Below are positions 31,879 to 43,227 of a DNA stretch of 64,000 bases, piece by piece (position 1 is the first letter of the stretch; every line of letters begins with the position of its first letter). This DNA comes from Kalmusia sp. IMI 367209 (Eukaryota; Ascomycota; Dothideomycetes; Pleosporales; Didymosphaeriaceae): NCBI GenBank assembly GCA_027946365.1, contig JAPEUQ010000003.1, forward strand, positions 2,728,001-2,792,000, in the 5' to 3' direction. The notes under the pieces were generated by a model that was not told where the DNA came from, did no database searches, and worked only from the letters and a program-made list of their open reading frames with translations. The translations under genes were made by a program, and so were the position numbers.

Positions 31879-33960
31879 ATGGCGCCGCCACGGGATTCCC
31901 AGTCTGACGCACCCATATCTGATATCTTGAACCAAGCGGAGAGGCTTTCGTCTTCGCCATACATTGCGGAAGAATCAATTGCGCAGGACCTTGAAGAGGA
32001 CGATTCACCTTCGGAGGATGAGACTGAGTCCGACACCGATGGGTCGTCGACCATCCGCCAATTCTCCATGATAAACTCTTACCGTCGGCCATCATACATG
32101 AACCCAGGAGCCCGCGGGACCGCTATTTTCTCCTCCAGTATGCCGAGCCAGAGTAATTTTCCTGATGCGAAAAAGCACAGCTATATATCGAAGAGGGAGC
32201 GTGAGGCAGTACTTGATGCGGAGCGGAGCTTGCTCCGCGATAACGACCTCCTACCACCGAAGCACCCTCGACGAGGTAGCGAAAGTTGGCCTTCCAGAGG
32301 TTTAGCGACAAAGCTTTCTTTTCCCCGTTTAGGAAAGACAAGAAGTGCTACAGCAAGCGGTGGAGATGAACATAATGAGCCGAATGAGCGGAACCCGCTC
32401 TTAGGAGATCCGAATCTGCCTTACGGAGGCCTCGACACGCCGAGGACCCTTGCTAAAAAGTTCAACGAAGCGGTTGCGTCGGGGCAGCTAAAGGCATCAT
32501 GGCAGCTAGAAACGAAAGTGCTTTTGAAATCTTCAGCGCCGCTTATCCTAACCTTTTTGCTACAATATTCACTTCCTGTGGCGAGCATTTTCACGGTTGG
32601 GCATATTGGGAAAATAGAACTCGGCGCCGTCAGTCTAGCAAGCAGTAAGTACTGACATTTCCTTAATATGCAAGATCATATGAGATTTGCTAATCCATCT
32701 AGTGACTGCAAGTATAACAGGATATGCCGTCTACCAAGGTCTAGCTACATCACTCGATACCCTCTGTGCCCAGGCCTACGGGTCTGGTCGTCCACATCTC
32801 GTAGGCCTTCAACTCCAGCGAATGGTCTATTTCCTTTGGCTAGTCACTATCCCTGTAACAATTATCTGGGCCTTTGGCACACAAATTCTCTCGCATATTG
32901 TGCCCGACACAGAGACAGCCCGTCTTGCAGGCCTCTATCTACGGATCCTCATCGCAGGTGCCCCAGGATATGCCGCCTTCGAAGGTGGGAAACGCTACTT
33001 GCAAGCTCAAGGCCTCTTCAGCGCGAACATGTATATCCTACTTATTTGCGCGCCCCTGAACGCCCTTATGAACTACATCTTTGTGTGGCGTCTAAATTGG
33101 GGTTTCGTCGGCGCGCCAATCGCAGTCGCTATAACGGAGAATATAATGCCGCTCCTGCTGTTCTGCTACGTCCGCTTCATCGATGGCTATCAATGCTGGG
33201 GCGGCTTCGACCGGCGAGCGCTGAAGAACTGGGGTCCTATGATTAGGCTCGCAATACCCGGTCTCGTTATGGTCCTCGCAGAGTTCCTCGCTTTCGAGAT
33301 CCTCACGCTATCGAGCAGTTGGCTCGGGCCTACCACTCTAGCAGCGCAGAGCGTGCTTGGCTCTGTCACAGGCATCATGTTCCAGATTCCCTTCCCTATG
33401 AGCGTAGCAGCGAGTACCCGAATCGCAAATCTCATTGGCGCTACGCTACACCAGCCGGCGCAGATGGCAGCCCAAGTTGCCGTCGTTTTCTCGGTCATTG
33501 TAGGCATTTTCAACCTGCTCTTTTTATCTTTGCTCCGCAGTTACCTACCCAGACTCTTTACGCCCGATGAGGAGGTCATCGATCTCGTCGCTCAATTACT
33601 CCCGCTCTGTGCGGCGTTTCAGCTCTTCGATTCGATGCAGGCAAATTGCAATGGTATTCTACGTGGAATAGGCAAGCAAGAAATTGGCGGGTATATTGCA
33701 CTTTTTGCATACTACATCATTGGGTTGCCAATTAGTTTCGGGTTAGGATTTGGCGCGGGGTGGGGATTGTGGGGGCTTTGGACCGTAAGTACAATCAGAA
33801 TAAAGGCGGTTGTGGATGATATACTAACGAGAAATAGGGGCCCGCTATTGCGCTAGGTGTCGTCGCTGCTATTGAAGGGTTTTACATTTATAAGACTAGT
33901 TTCGAGAATGCAGTTGCGGCTGCTGAAGCGAGAAATGCGATGGATGAGCGGAGGGCGTGA
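31879..33960 (+). CDS. MATE-family efflux transporter
   Basis: Three exons (31879-32644, 32703-33784, 33838-33960; introns 58 and 53 bp) give 656 residues. About 200 cytoplasmic residues come first, acidic and serine-rich with an ERNPLLGDPN dileucine-like motif that suggests vacuolar sorting. Twelve spans follow in two halves of the multidrug and toxic compound extrusion fold. Characteristic blocks are [32 protein letters not shown] (split by the first intron), RYLQAQGLF, and in the second half MFQIPFPMSVAASTRIANLIGA and NCNGILRGIGKQEIGGY. It is expected to exchange protons or sodium for organic cations, exporting them from the cell or into the vacuole. Confidence 0.93.
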
Positions 33961-36900
33961 TCTATACATGTAAACGATGCCGATGTTTACATACGACCAA
34001 AACCGATGATCCGGAAATATACTTTAAGACGTTCGAATAGTACTAGAATGATGCATCATGACAAGGAGTTTAGTACCTCCTGAGATGAATGACGGCTCCA
34101 GCATTGGCGTCCTTTTTGAGCGGAATTTTGTTTAGCTGCGCAGACTTGATACCCTCAATGTCACTTTTCAGATCGACCATTACAGACTTGAGATTCTATT
34201 GATGATGATGATTACTAACTAACTTTGTGTTTTCCTTCTCATTCCGATCTTCAGAGCTACTGGATGCGGATGTATTTGGGTATATAAACCCCGCATCCCC
34301 ACGGCATCTTCTCGCTCCACACTGTCACTCCCACATGCTTCTCAAATATGTGTTCTATCGGGGTCTAAAACACACGGGGATAGATCATTATGGCTGTTTT
34401 CCCTGCTGAGACCGAGAAATCAAAGGTCATGAGCGAGGTGCTTGTGCTCGCTTGACGGCGTGCATAAAGAATTCTTCTTGTGAAGTTCATGCCCTGTTTC
34501 TAGGCCTAAGGTGAACATGGACCTAGGCTGTCTTCGTGGGCGGAACCACAACACGATAGGAACAGACCTATGTACTTCTCCTCGCTCATCGACGCATGAG
34601 AATCCTAAATAATGGTATTATGTCTTGTTCTTCGATTGGATTAACCATCGAGCCATGAACATGCGACCTTTCTGGCTAGAACCAAAAAAAATGTCCCAAG
34701 GATTTATGTGTTTCGCCTAGCTCAGTGGGGTATGCAAGAATCGATGAGCGCCCAAGCATGTCCTCAGGCCCAGAAACTGGTCTTGGACCTTCACGGGGCA
34801 GTCTTCTTGGGAAGAACTAAGATCTGGGAAGTTCTTCAGCTATATTCTTCTGCTCGCTCGCCGGTGTATATAAACATTGATGGACTTGAGCAATGTGTTC
34901 TCGAGCCGAACAGGCTACATTAGCGTACGCTATGGAAGTTTCTTCCAGACGCTGCTAAAATTTATGTCAGTAACGCGATGTGCTTCCCTTTCCTCGGCGA
35001 TGCAAGAATGTTGGAACCTCATAAGCTGTGAGGGTTTCGTTCTGCTTTGCTCGTCGTGTGCATCTTCGTACAACATGCCGTCGGCTGTGAAACCATGCCT
35101 GGGAACGTATCAGGTGTTTATTCCGGGTCCAAATCTGATGTCAAGGGCACACATGGGAGCCGTCGGCGTGGAAATAAGAACACGTTCATCAACTTTCATG
35201 TACCTTTCCTCGCTCAGCGATGCATAAGAAAAGCACCTACGTAAACACAATGTGGTTCACTTAAAGCTCAGCCGTCTACGTGTACAACCCTAGGCATGCT
35301 GTAGTTGCTACAAATTCGACCAAAAAATATCTTACTGAAGTCATGCCTTGATGGTTCGATACGATATTGATACGATCCGATGATGAAATTGATGCGTGGG
35401 TTGGACTTGGTAGCCATGATCGGTTGTGTTGATCTTCCTTCTTGGAATCAAACACCACCTTTCCCTTTCATATGTAGCGGTCTAATCCAAAACATATATT
35501 CGATAGACCGCGATGTCTGTCTTCGGCAGTTGGACTGATAAAATCAAGATGGAAGCGTGAGTGCTCCGTTCTCTGTGCTACCTGGGAAAGACAAATTCAC
35601 ATCAAGAGTACATGATGTAATGCGGAAGTTCTACTCCTTGTTAGAAACATGTGTCAGCATTAAGGTTTTAGAAGGTTACCTATCTTGCTAGTACCCAAAG
35701 ACCAAAAATGCAGCAAATGCAAGAGATGCTTTCATATGTTGATGTTTTGCAATCTGCAAGTTTTAAAGGAGACATTTAATCATCGTCCAGGATATAGTAA
35801 GAGCACCTACCTAGCACTCCTCTCGCCAAGGATGAGTTTCGACTTGTACCAAAAATTCGCTCGTCACAAAATTATAAAGACCTCAGAAATGGTATTTATT
35901 TCGGACGAGGAGCGTATATAAAACTTCTGTGGCTCTCGTAACACCTTTATTACAACGTAATCTGCCACTGTGGGGCTTCTTAAATGTGAAGAATGCTATT
36001 TATATGGTGCTTCTTTAGAGCCCAAAAAAACAACAGAGCAACAGATTACGGGCACTTTGCTCCAGAGTGCAAAATGAATACCTAAACCATACGTTTTCCC
36101 AGAGTGTCTGGACCATACGGGCAAAGATTTCATACTCAGAACTTATGTCTGCGTATTTCCTACTCGACATATATCCAACTCTCTGGGATCTTTAACATCA
36201 CAGATGTCGAGATACAGCCAGATTATTAGTCAAATATTAGTTCAATACCATTATTGCGGCAGATGCTAGACTCTGGATTTGAGAGCGAATACTCTGATAC
36301 GCATATTTTGTGGCTCAAAATTGGCATGGCTATTAAATGTATCTTCAAGGAAGACATAGTTTTCCTTTACACACCGCCCAAGATTAGCATAAGCTACTAT
36401 CCGTCGAGCTCCGAAATTCTAAAAGTCAATCCTGGCAGTGTGTGTAATTTTGTCCACGCTAATAGCAAGACTAACATGCAAGGGGATGCATGTGCGACTC
36501 ACCCGTTAGATAAGACCCCCCAATGATACACAGTCCTATCCAGCAGCCCTAGAACCTATCTCACCGGCAAACAAGAGGAATTTCAGAGGGGCACATGAAA
36601 ACAATCAAGCATCGATCCGGGCTTTCACTATCGACCGAAACGAGTTATCCGATGCAACTAGAATTTCACTCGCTACTTATACTGTCAAAAGATCTTCCCG
36701 TTATTCACGTCCCCTATGTTCAGCTCGTGAATAATCATCCGTGCAGCATCGATATGGAGTGACTTATAGGCCCCAGAAATAACAGTATCTATTGAAATGC
36801 TCTTTTCCCGTGGCGTAATCAGTGGCGTAGACAAGGGATATCCTTGCGTCACTTGCGCTCTAAAACATCCCAAGGACGGGTCATATTGTGTCTTTACCTA

Positions 36901-39343
36901 CCCCTTCAAGCATCTTACGGTGGTGAAAAGAAAGAAAAAATGCGTATCTGTTTCCCTCCTTCTCTTGGTTGTTGAATGAAAATGAACTGGATACCGCAGT
37001 TATGCCTTCTTTCTTCTGCGCTCAAAATTGTACCAGTCAAGTATATGTCGCCTCTTGTTCTAAGCTACAATCATCCGCAGAACATGCTATGTGCCCTGCA
37101 CTCAACTTTGTACCGCATATCTAAAATAGGGCATTAGTCGTCACCTATGTGACCGCTCCCTTCCGCTTTAAAGAGATTATAAAGTCGACTTATTTCCCTT
37201 TCTCCCATGTGCTCCAAAGAAGCTGTGTGTAAGAACACATGTGCTGCTCCTTTTGGCTTCCTCTACAAACACAGCGGTGAAGCGACTATCTGGTCCCGTC
37301 ACTATGGGTCGCTTATGTGCAAAATGTGGCGGAACCCTTGGTCCTAGCCCATTAATGTGCGAGGATAATCGTCTACCGCGTACTCTTGGCTATTGAAAAA
37401 ATCCAGACAAAGAAAAGCAGATAAGTCGCTATCATCCACCGACCCTCTCTCTGCTTCACACCTTGCTGCTGCACTCTCAAAAATCTGCATAGAAGAATCA
37501 TATGCTGTCTTGTCATTCATCATCAACTTCATATGTACTAATCTGGGTTTAATTGAGTATTATGATGAAGCAGAATACCACGTTCTGTGCATTGGGACCT
37601 CTGCTCGTTCTCGACCAGGGATCATGCTTCAAAACATCACGAGAACGTGTGTATGTCACTGTCTTCTGGTTTCTATGTCGATTCGAAATATTTCAAAAAG
37701 ACAAAGACTGCCTAAGTTCGACCATATTTACTGATTTCCGTTCACCTTGCACATTCCAGGCTTGCTCACCTCGCCATATTTATTCAATGAGCTCGTATCT
37801 TCTGTTCTTGGTCCATCTACTGCAAAATGGGATATGAAATACTTCAGAAGATTCATCGAGGCATTGAATGTTTTTAGTACATATCCTTTCTCGAGCCGAT
37901 GTCCTCTCAAAGAGCGATACGTCTGGTGTATGTTTTTGAATCTGGCCCCTCCATATTACGATCCAGACTAGGTACTCATCAAAATCAAATGGACAGAGCC
38001 AGAATTTACTGTATACAAGCCTATTGCTTGAGCCCGTAAGTTTTAAAAGTAGACGCAATTTAGAACATGCGCCGTAGTGCTGTTCTCTAAGCTCGTGCAC
38101 TGAGCGATTTATTTGTTTCGAAAATGTAATAATAAATCACGTACTCCTCCCTACTTGTCTCCCACTTTGAGCCCAATGCCACCAAAAACTCTATGACAGA
38201 AGGTTGTTATGTTCTTCACCCTGATTTCTTCTTAAGAAAAGAAAGACTAAATCTAAGAATGCCTAAAAACCTCTCCTTGGTACCTTTTTCCTTCAAAAAT
38301 AATAAAGAAGAGCCATTTACAACAAAGTATGTTGCCCACCCGCAGCGCTACTCTCGATGAATCTCTTAACCATAGCAGAAAACTCACCAACACTCGGCCT
38401 TAATCTCAAAGCCACCATTTTCAAGAAAACACTTCAGGGGAAAAAATATTGTCTACTAGGCCTACTCGCCACCAAAATTGACAAGATGAGCGTAACATGT
38501 CTAGACCGGATATGCTCTATTCAAATCTAGCTTGCTCCGAATGTCCCCAAGCAAATCGTATATTTCCTCCACTCTGCCTTGTATAAAAAAATCACGACTA
38601 CCATTTCGATGTTCAAAGCACACCACTTTTTCCCTAAATTGCGCTTCCTAAAACCCATGCACAGAGACGGCGTGTTATCTTCCCACACTGCCTCCGCCAC
38701 AAAAGCCCTGGTTGCTCAGAATATGTCTTCCAGCAACACGGACCCCTTTATCCAAAGGTGGTGTCCTTCGAAGCACGAAGGGAGCATTGTGTGTCAGCTG
38801 GTCGCGCTTTCTTACAAGAGTTCGACAAAAGTGTTATGTCTGGTGTGCTGTGAGATACTACCAGGTATCGGTGTCGTGAACGTCATCTTTGATGTGCCAT
38901 CGACTCCCTCGTCTCCAAAATGATGATTGAGATTTCATTATGCATTCTGCTCTCGCTCTCCATGGCACTAGATCAAAATATCAACGTTCCCATGTCTAGA
39001 GTGAGTACTTTGTAATTCGAAGAGCTCTTGAGCAGCAATCTAACAAAATCGGTGATATCCATCATCACAGAGCCGCAACAGTAGATTCAAATAGAAGATA
39101 GCAATCGATTTATAAGATAGGAAGGTAAAAGAGCAGACTCTGTTCTCGACCTTTACAAGGGAGATCAAAGAGCTAACTACTCATGAACCGCGCAACCAGA
39201 TGAAAAAGCACCCGTCGCAAAAGAGGTATTAAACATCGCCTCAGCACCTGCCAAACAAGAAGAATAAAATTAGGCACACCCCCCACATAAGGTAATGTGC
39301 CAAAGAGAAAAGGAAAAAAGCGTTCAAGACTCGAGACGCTCGC
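33961..39343. other. 5.4-kb gene-free tract with decayed repeats
   Basis: No frame in this tract has protein character and no RNA gene was recognised. The left part contains the diverged tandem array listed separately. Further right, isolated copies of similar pyrimidine-rich motifs recur, for example CGCTCG near 35857, TTTGCTCCAGAGTGC near 36058 and CTTTCTCGAGCCGATG near 37889, so more of it may be the same repeat in a worse state. Base composition is somewhat more AT-rich than the flanking genes. Confidence 0.55.
34311..35232. repeat. Diverged tandem array, period about 136 bp
   Basis: An anchor close to CTCGCTCAGCGATGCATAAG recurs at 34311, 34447, 34581, 34717, 34853, 34993 and 35209. Spacings are 136, 134, 136, 136, 140 and 216 bp. 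Each anchor is preceded by a relative of ATGTACTTCTC and followed after about 25 bases by diverged sequence with a common TTCT-GGCC core. The units at 34447 and 34993 align over about 70 bp before their following anchors. Regular spacing despite low identity indicates an old tandem array. Confidence 0.6.
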
Positions 39344-42300
39344 TCACCATCTCGCCTTGCCTTTACCTTTCCCAGCACCCGCACGTGGGCTCAGCGGCGG
39401 GAACTCGTGCCCCTCTATCTCATTCCTACTCTGCTCCTCCGCAAGACTTAGCTGTAACGCAAACTCCAAATCACTTAACTCCGCGTCCTTACCCGAGCTA
39501 GATGCCCCACTGGCCTTGCTGGGCCCGGTCGGGCTGCCCTTCGAACGCGGTGGCGTCTTCTTGCCCTTTGCGTACTTGACCGGAATGTCCCAGTCGTCGT
39601 TCGGAGCAGGCGAATTTGAGCCATACACGCCAGAAGCTGGGCTGTCTTGCAGAGAAAGACGAATAGCTTCTGCGATATCCGCATCGAGGTCGGGGTCGGT
39701 TGCCATTGTTGGCGAGCTCGACTGAGCACGTATGCTAGGCTCAGGGGTGACAGTGTCACTACTGACTGCGATACTGCTCTCTCGCTTTCTCTACGTCGAG
39801 CCTCCTCGCTCTGCATTGCCTCTTGCGAGAGCATCGTGGCATAAGCTAATGCTTCTTCTTCGCTACCGAGTAGGTCAATGCCAAAGCGACCGGCCAGACG
39901 ATCAGCATGCTTGCGCCGTTCGACCTTTTCGCGCTCAAGCTCGTGTTTCTCGTTATCGATGTAGTTCTTGAGATTGAGGCGAGTACTACCGACAATACGC
40001 TCGCCAGCATTGTTGCTTCCACGCTCAGAGCGGCGGAGACGACGTTTACTGCTCTTATATTGATCGGCGGCCGAGGAACTGTAGCTCCAATATCGGATCT
40101 GATTGCCTACGGAAACTGCTCCACGTAGAACCGTTGGATCAGGGTCGAGTACGATTGCTCCTGCAGCATACATGTTGACGCCAACACCTTGCACTGAAGC
40201 CTGAGCCTGCTGGATTCGCCTGCGCGCGCGAGTAGCATGGCGGGAATGCAGCGTACGCACTGGTTTGGTGTCAGAAGCTAGGGGATCCCATGCCTGTACG
40301 AGTCCGTCATAACCACCAACAACCACATGCAACGCCGTAAGAGCGATGCAGCTAATCTCCGGAGAAAGAGTGTAAATGATCCGAAGAGGAGTAATACTGT
40401 TTGAAAACTCAGCACTGCGTGAGACCGGAGCACGAACATTCCACAAAAGAACGTCGCCAGTCTTTGTCCCGGCAGCGACGAAACGAGCACGTTGGCCAGG
40501 GATATCTGAGGGTGACGCTGGCTGGCTAGCTATTGATGTAGGCGAAGCGTAAGGTGAGGATGCGGTCGATGCGGTAGAAAATCCCAGTGCAGGGTCTTCA
40601 GACAACGTCATCGTGGCAAAGGAAGAGCAATCGAGAGCAGTAGCTGTAATCTGCATCATCTTGAGACCGCCAAAGGTTAAATCAGACACCCGCCATTCCT
40701 CGAGAAGATTGAACCTTTCGGGGGAGCTACCGTGAGACGCGTACGAGGAGCTACGCATACGATGTGTCGCTCGCTGAGAGAGGTCAGGAGTAGCTGCGCC
40801 GGATCCGCCAAACAGGGACGTTGTCTGAGATGCCTGCTGGGATGCAACTGGGGTTGAGGTAGTGCTGGCCTTGCTATTCTCGTGAGTTTTCCATCGAGTG
40901 AATCGAGTGAGCTTAGCGCTATCGCCCTCTTCAAGCCCACATTCGAAGACAACCATAGCCTCCCCGGCATAATTGCCATCATCGCCTGCAAAGTCGACCT
41001 CGAGGCGTCTACGCATATCCCAACCAAGACAAATTTTGCGGAATTCCTTAGGCTGCTTGGAGAGAAATTTCTGTATCTCTCTGGTCTCGGCAAGTATCTG
41101 GTCTTTGCTTAAGCACATGCCATCCCATGAACTTCTTGGTGAGTAGCTTCCATCCATTTCAATGTCATTATACGGGTCAGGTCTTGCGGCCCTTCGGCTA
41201 GGCTCAACGACATTCCAATAGACACTGCGTCCAGTGAGCCAAGCAAGATATTCAGAGTAAAACTCGTTAAGCAGGCCTTTTGGGGCTTGGCTTCGGGTAG
41301 GGAACTTCGTCAGATAGAACAGTTCGCCCAAGGCATTGAGAGCTACCGCCCAGATGCGATTCTGAGCTTGACGCGCCAAAGAATAGTTTTCGTCAACAGC
41401 AATGGCAATGATTGGAACGCCCGGGCTAAGCACCCAACGGGCAACAAGCTCACCACGTTGTACACGCGCACCTCGCAACCCGTCACTGCCAAGGCTGCAT
41501 GCCGTAATGACGCCAGCGGCGGATCCCATAAGGAGCCCGACCAAACCATCGGTCAAATTGGGAATGGTGTTGGTCTTTGCAATCCAGGCTGAGCAAATGG
41601 CACCACCGTCTATGCCAAGTTTGGGTATACCAGCTTCGGGCTTCGAAAAATCGGTAGGTTCTGCAATGAAGCGACCTCGTTGCTCATCAGTAGCTCGATA
41701 ATAGCACGATCCTTCGGGACAACCCTGGCCATATACCATGCCGTATTGCTGGGAAACATCCATGACATTAGGTCGACCGATTACGTCCCCGGATCCTAGG
41801 CCCCATTCAGCGACGCCGGGAAAGCGCTCAGAAAATTGAGCGTAGAAGTTTGGATCGCTCTGGCCCCAAGGATCGACTTTGGTAATGCTAGGGTCGCTGC
41901 TGGTGCACATGCCTACATCATCCGCTCCGTGAATCAACCGAGGGACTCGTTTGTTTAGCCCTGAGCCGAACGAAGCGTGCAGGTGGTTAATAGTCGTGAA
42001 GGTGAAGGCATTGTACATGTTCACGGGAGCATTATTGTGTGACTGTCCGGAACGAGCAGCAGTTGCTGATGGTACCTGGACCGGCTTGCCTCTGGCTAGG
42101 GATCGCAAAAGTCGAGTCCGTAATATATACTCGCTTCTCCACGACGATAACGTAGAGAGGCGTGTGAAGGCGCGCTTCTCAGACCGATAGGTGTCGCCAG
42201 CTTGTTCCATGGCCATTTGAACGGACTCATCGACGAGAGCTGCTGGTCCAGGGAAGTAGCGACTGAAGGCTTCCCGCCAGGCATGAGGAGTAGTGACGAG

Positions 42301-42823
42301 GCCATTGAAGCGCTTCGAGACAAGGGAGACGGCGGCAAGGTCGTGCGGCGATAGATGCGAGAGCGCATGAGTCAAGACCTCTGGGTTAGGGTCAGATGTG
42401 AAATGGTAGACTTGCAAGCCGCTACTATGAGGACTCACCATTAGGCAGCTTTGCAATAGAACAACTCGAGTCATCAGGCTTCCGCACCGACTTAATGACC
42501 TCAAAGGCAGGGCCTTGATTTCTTCTTCTAGGCGTGTGAACCAATGCATTTTCATATTCCGTGATCCTATTTCTAGGCGAAGGGCTCGTTGTGTTCATTC
42601 CTGCGGGGGCATCAGCACCGCGGTCACCACTTGACTCGCGCGACGCGTGTGCTCGAGCGACACCAGCAAGCTCGAGCTCTCTCCACTCCCCACGCTGGTG
42701 AGAGAGCAAAGAGAGCTGTTGATCAGCGTCTGGGAGTCCATGCTGAGAGGTAGTGGCGGGGTGTTCGGGGGCAACTTCGGGAGACGGCGCGTTTTGGGAA
42801 GCGTGTAAGGGCTCTGGTTGCAT
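39344..42823 (-). CDS. F-box / beta-propeller protein with C-terminal UIM pair
   Basis: Three exons (42823-42439, 42380-39775, 39721-39344; introns 58 and 53 bp) give 1122 residues. The F-box is rebuilt across the first intron: LPN joins EVLTHALSHLSPHDLAAVSL (residues about 127-160). A long middle region contains WD-like blades, such as AAGTKTGDVLLWNVRAP and VVGGYDGLVQAWDP, with GAVSVGNQIRYWSY. A basic/acidic coiled segment (EKHELEREKVERRKHADRLAGRF) follows. The last exon encodes two ubiquitin-interacting motifs, DADIAEAIRLSLQDS and DLEFALQLSLAEEQS. The last intron is required: without it the frame closes before the UIMs. It is probably a substrate receptor of an SCF-type ligase that also binds ubiquitin. 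Confidence 0.88.
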
Positions 42824-43227
42824 AAAATTGAGGGCTAAAGAAGCGGGTGTTCGCAATAGACTGAGCTTGGAGATGCGGCTCAGTCAGGTTTGATAGGCTT
42901 TGCGCGGGGCTTCTTGTGGTCTTGTGATAGAGTGTGTGAGTGTTTCTATCGCGAAGTTTTCGAGTTAGGGGTGCCAAGAGCGAGCGAGATGACGTGGGAC
43001 GCGCTCCAATCAATCTGCCCACGGGATTGACCCTGAGCTTGAAGATGCACATGCATTCATCGATAAATCTGCCTACACCGAGAACAAACTTCGTGCTCCC
43101 TTGAAAGCAGAATGTAGCAAAGGAAGCTGTGACGATGCTTATGTATTCAAACAAGCCTATATATATTTGAACACAATCCGATGACGCACATATATCAAAC
43201 GCCGTCACAATGCAAAAATCTATGCTA
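42824..43227. other. Intergenic, F-box gene promoter
   Basis: Spacer between two genes in the same orientation, carrying the 3' flank of the RING gene and the promoter of the F-box gene. Nothing else recognised. Confidence 0.5.

Noticed and set aside
34711..34742. tRNA-like box A (TAGCTCAGTGGGGTA)
   Set aside because: No box B GGTTCGANTC at the proper distance and no acceptor stem; the segment is one anchor of the tandem array.
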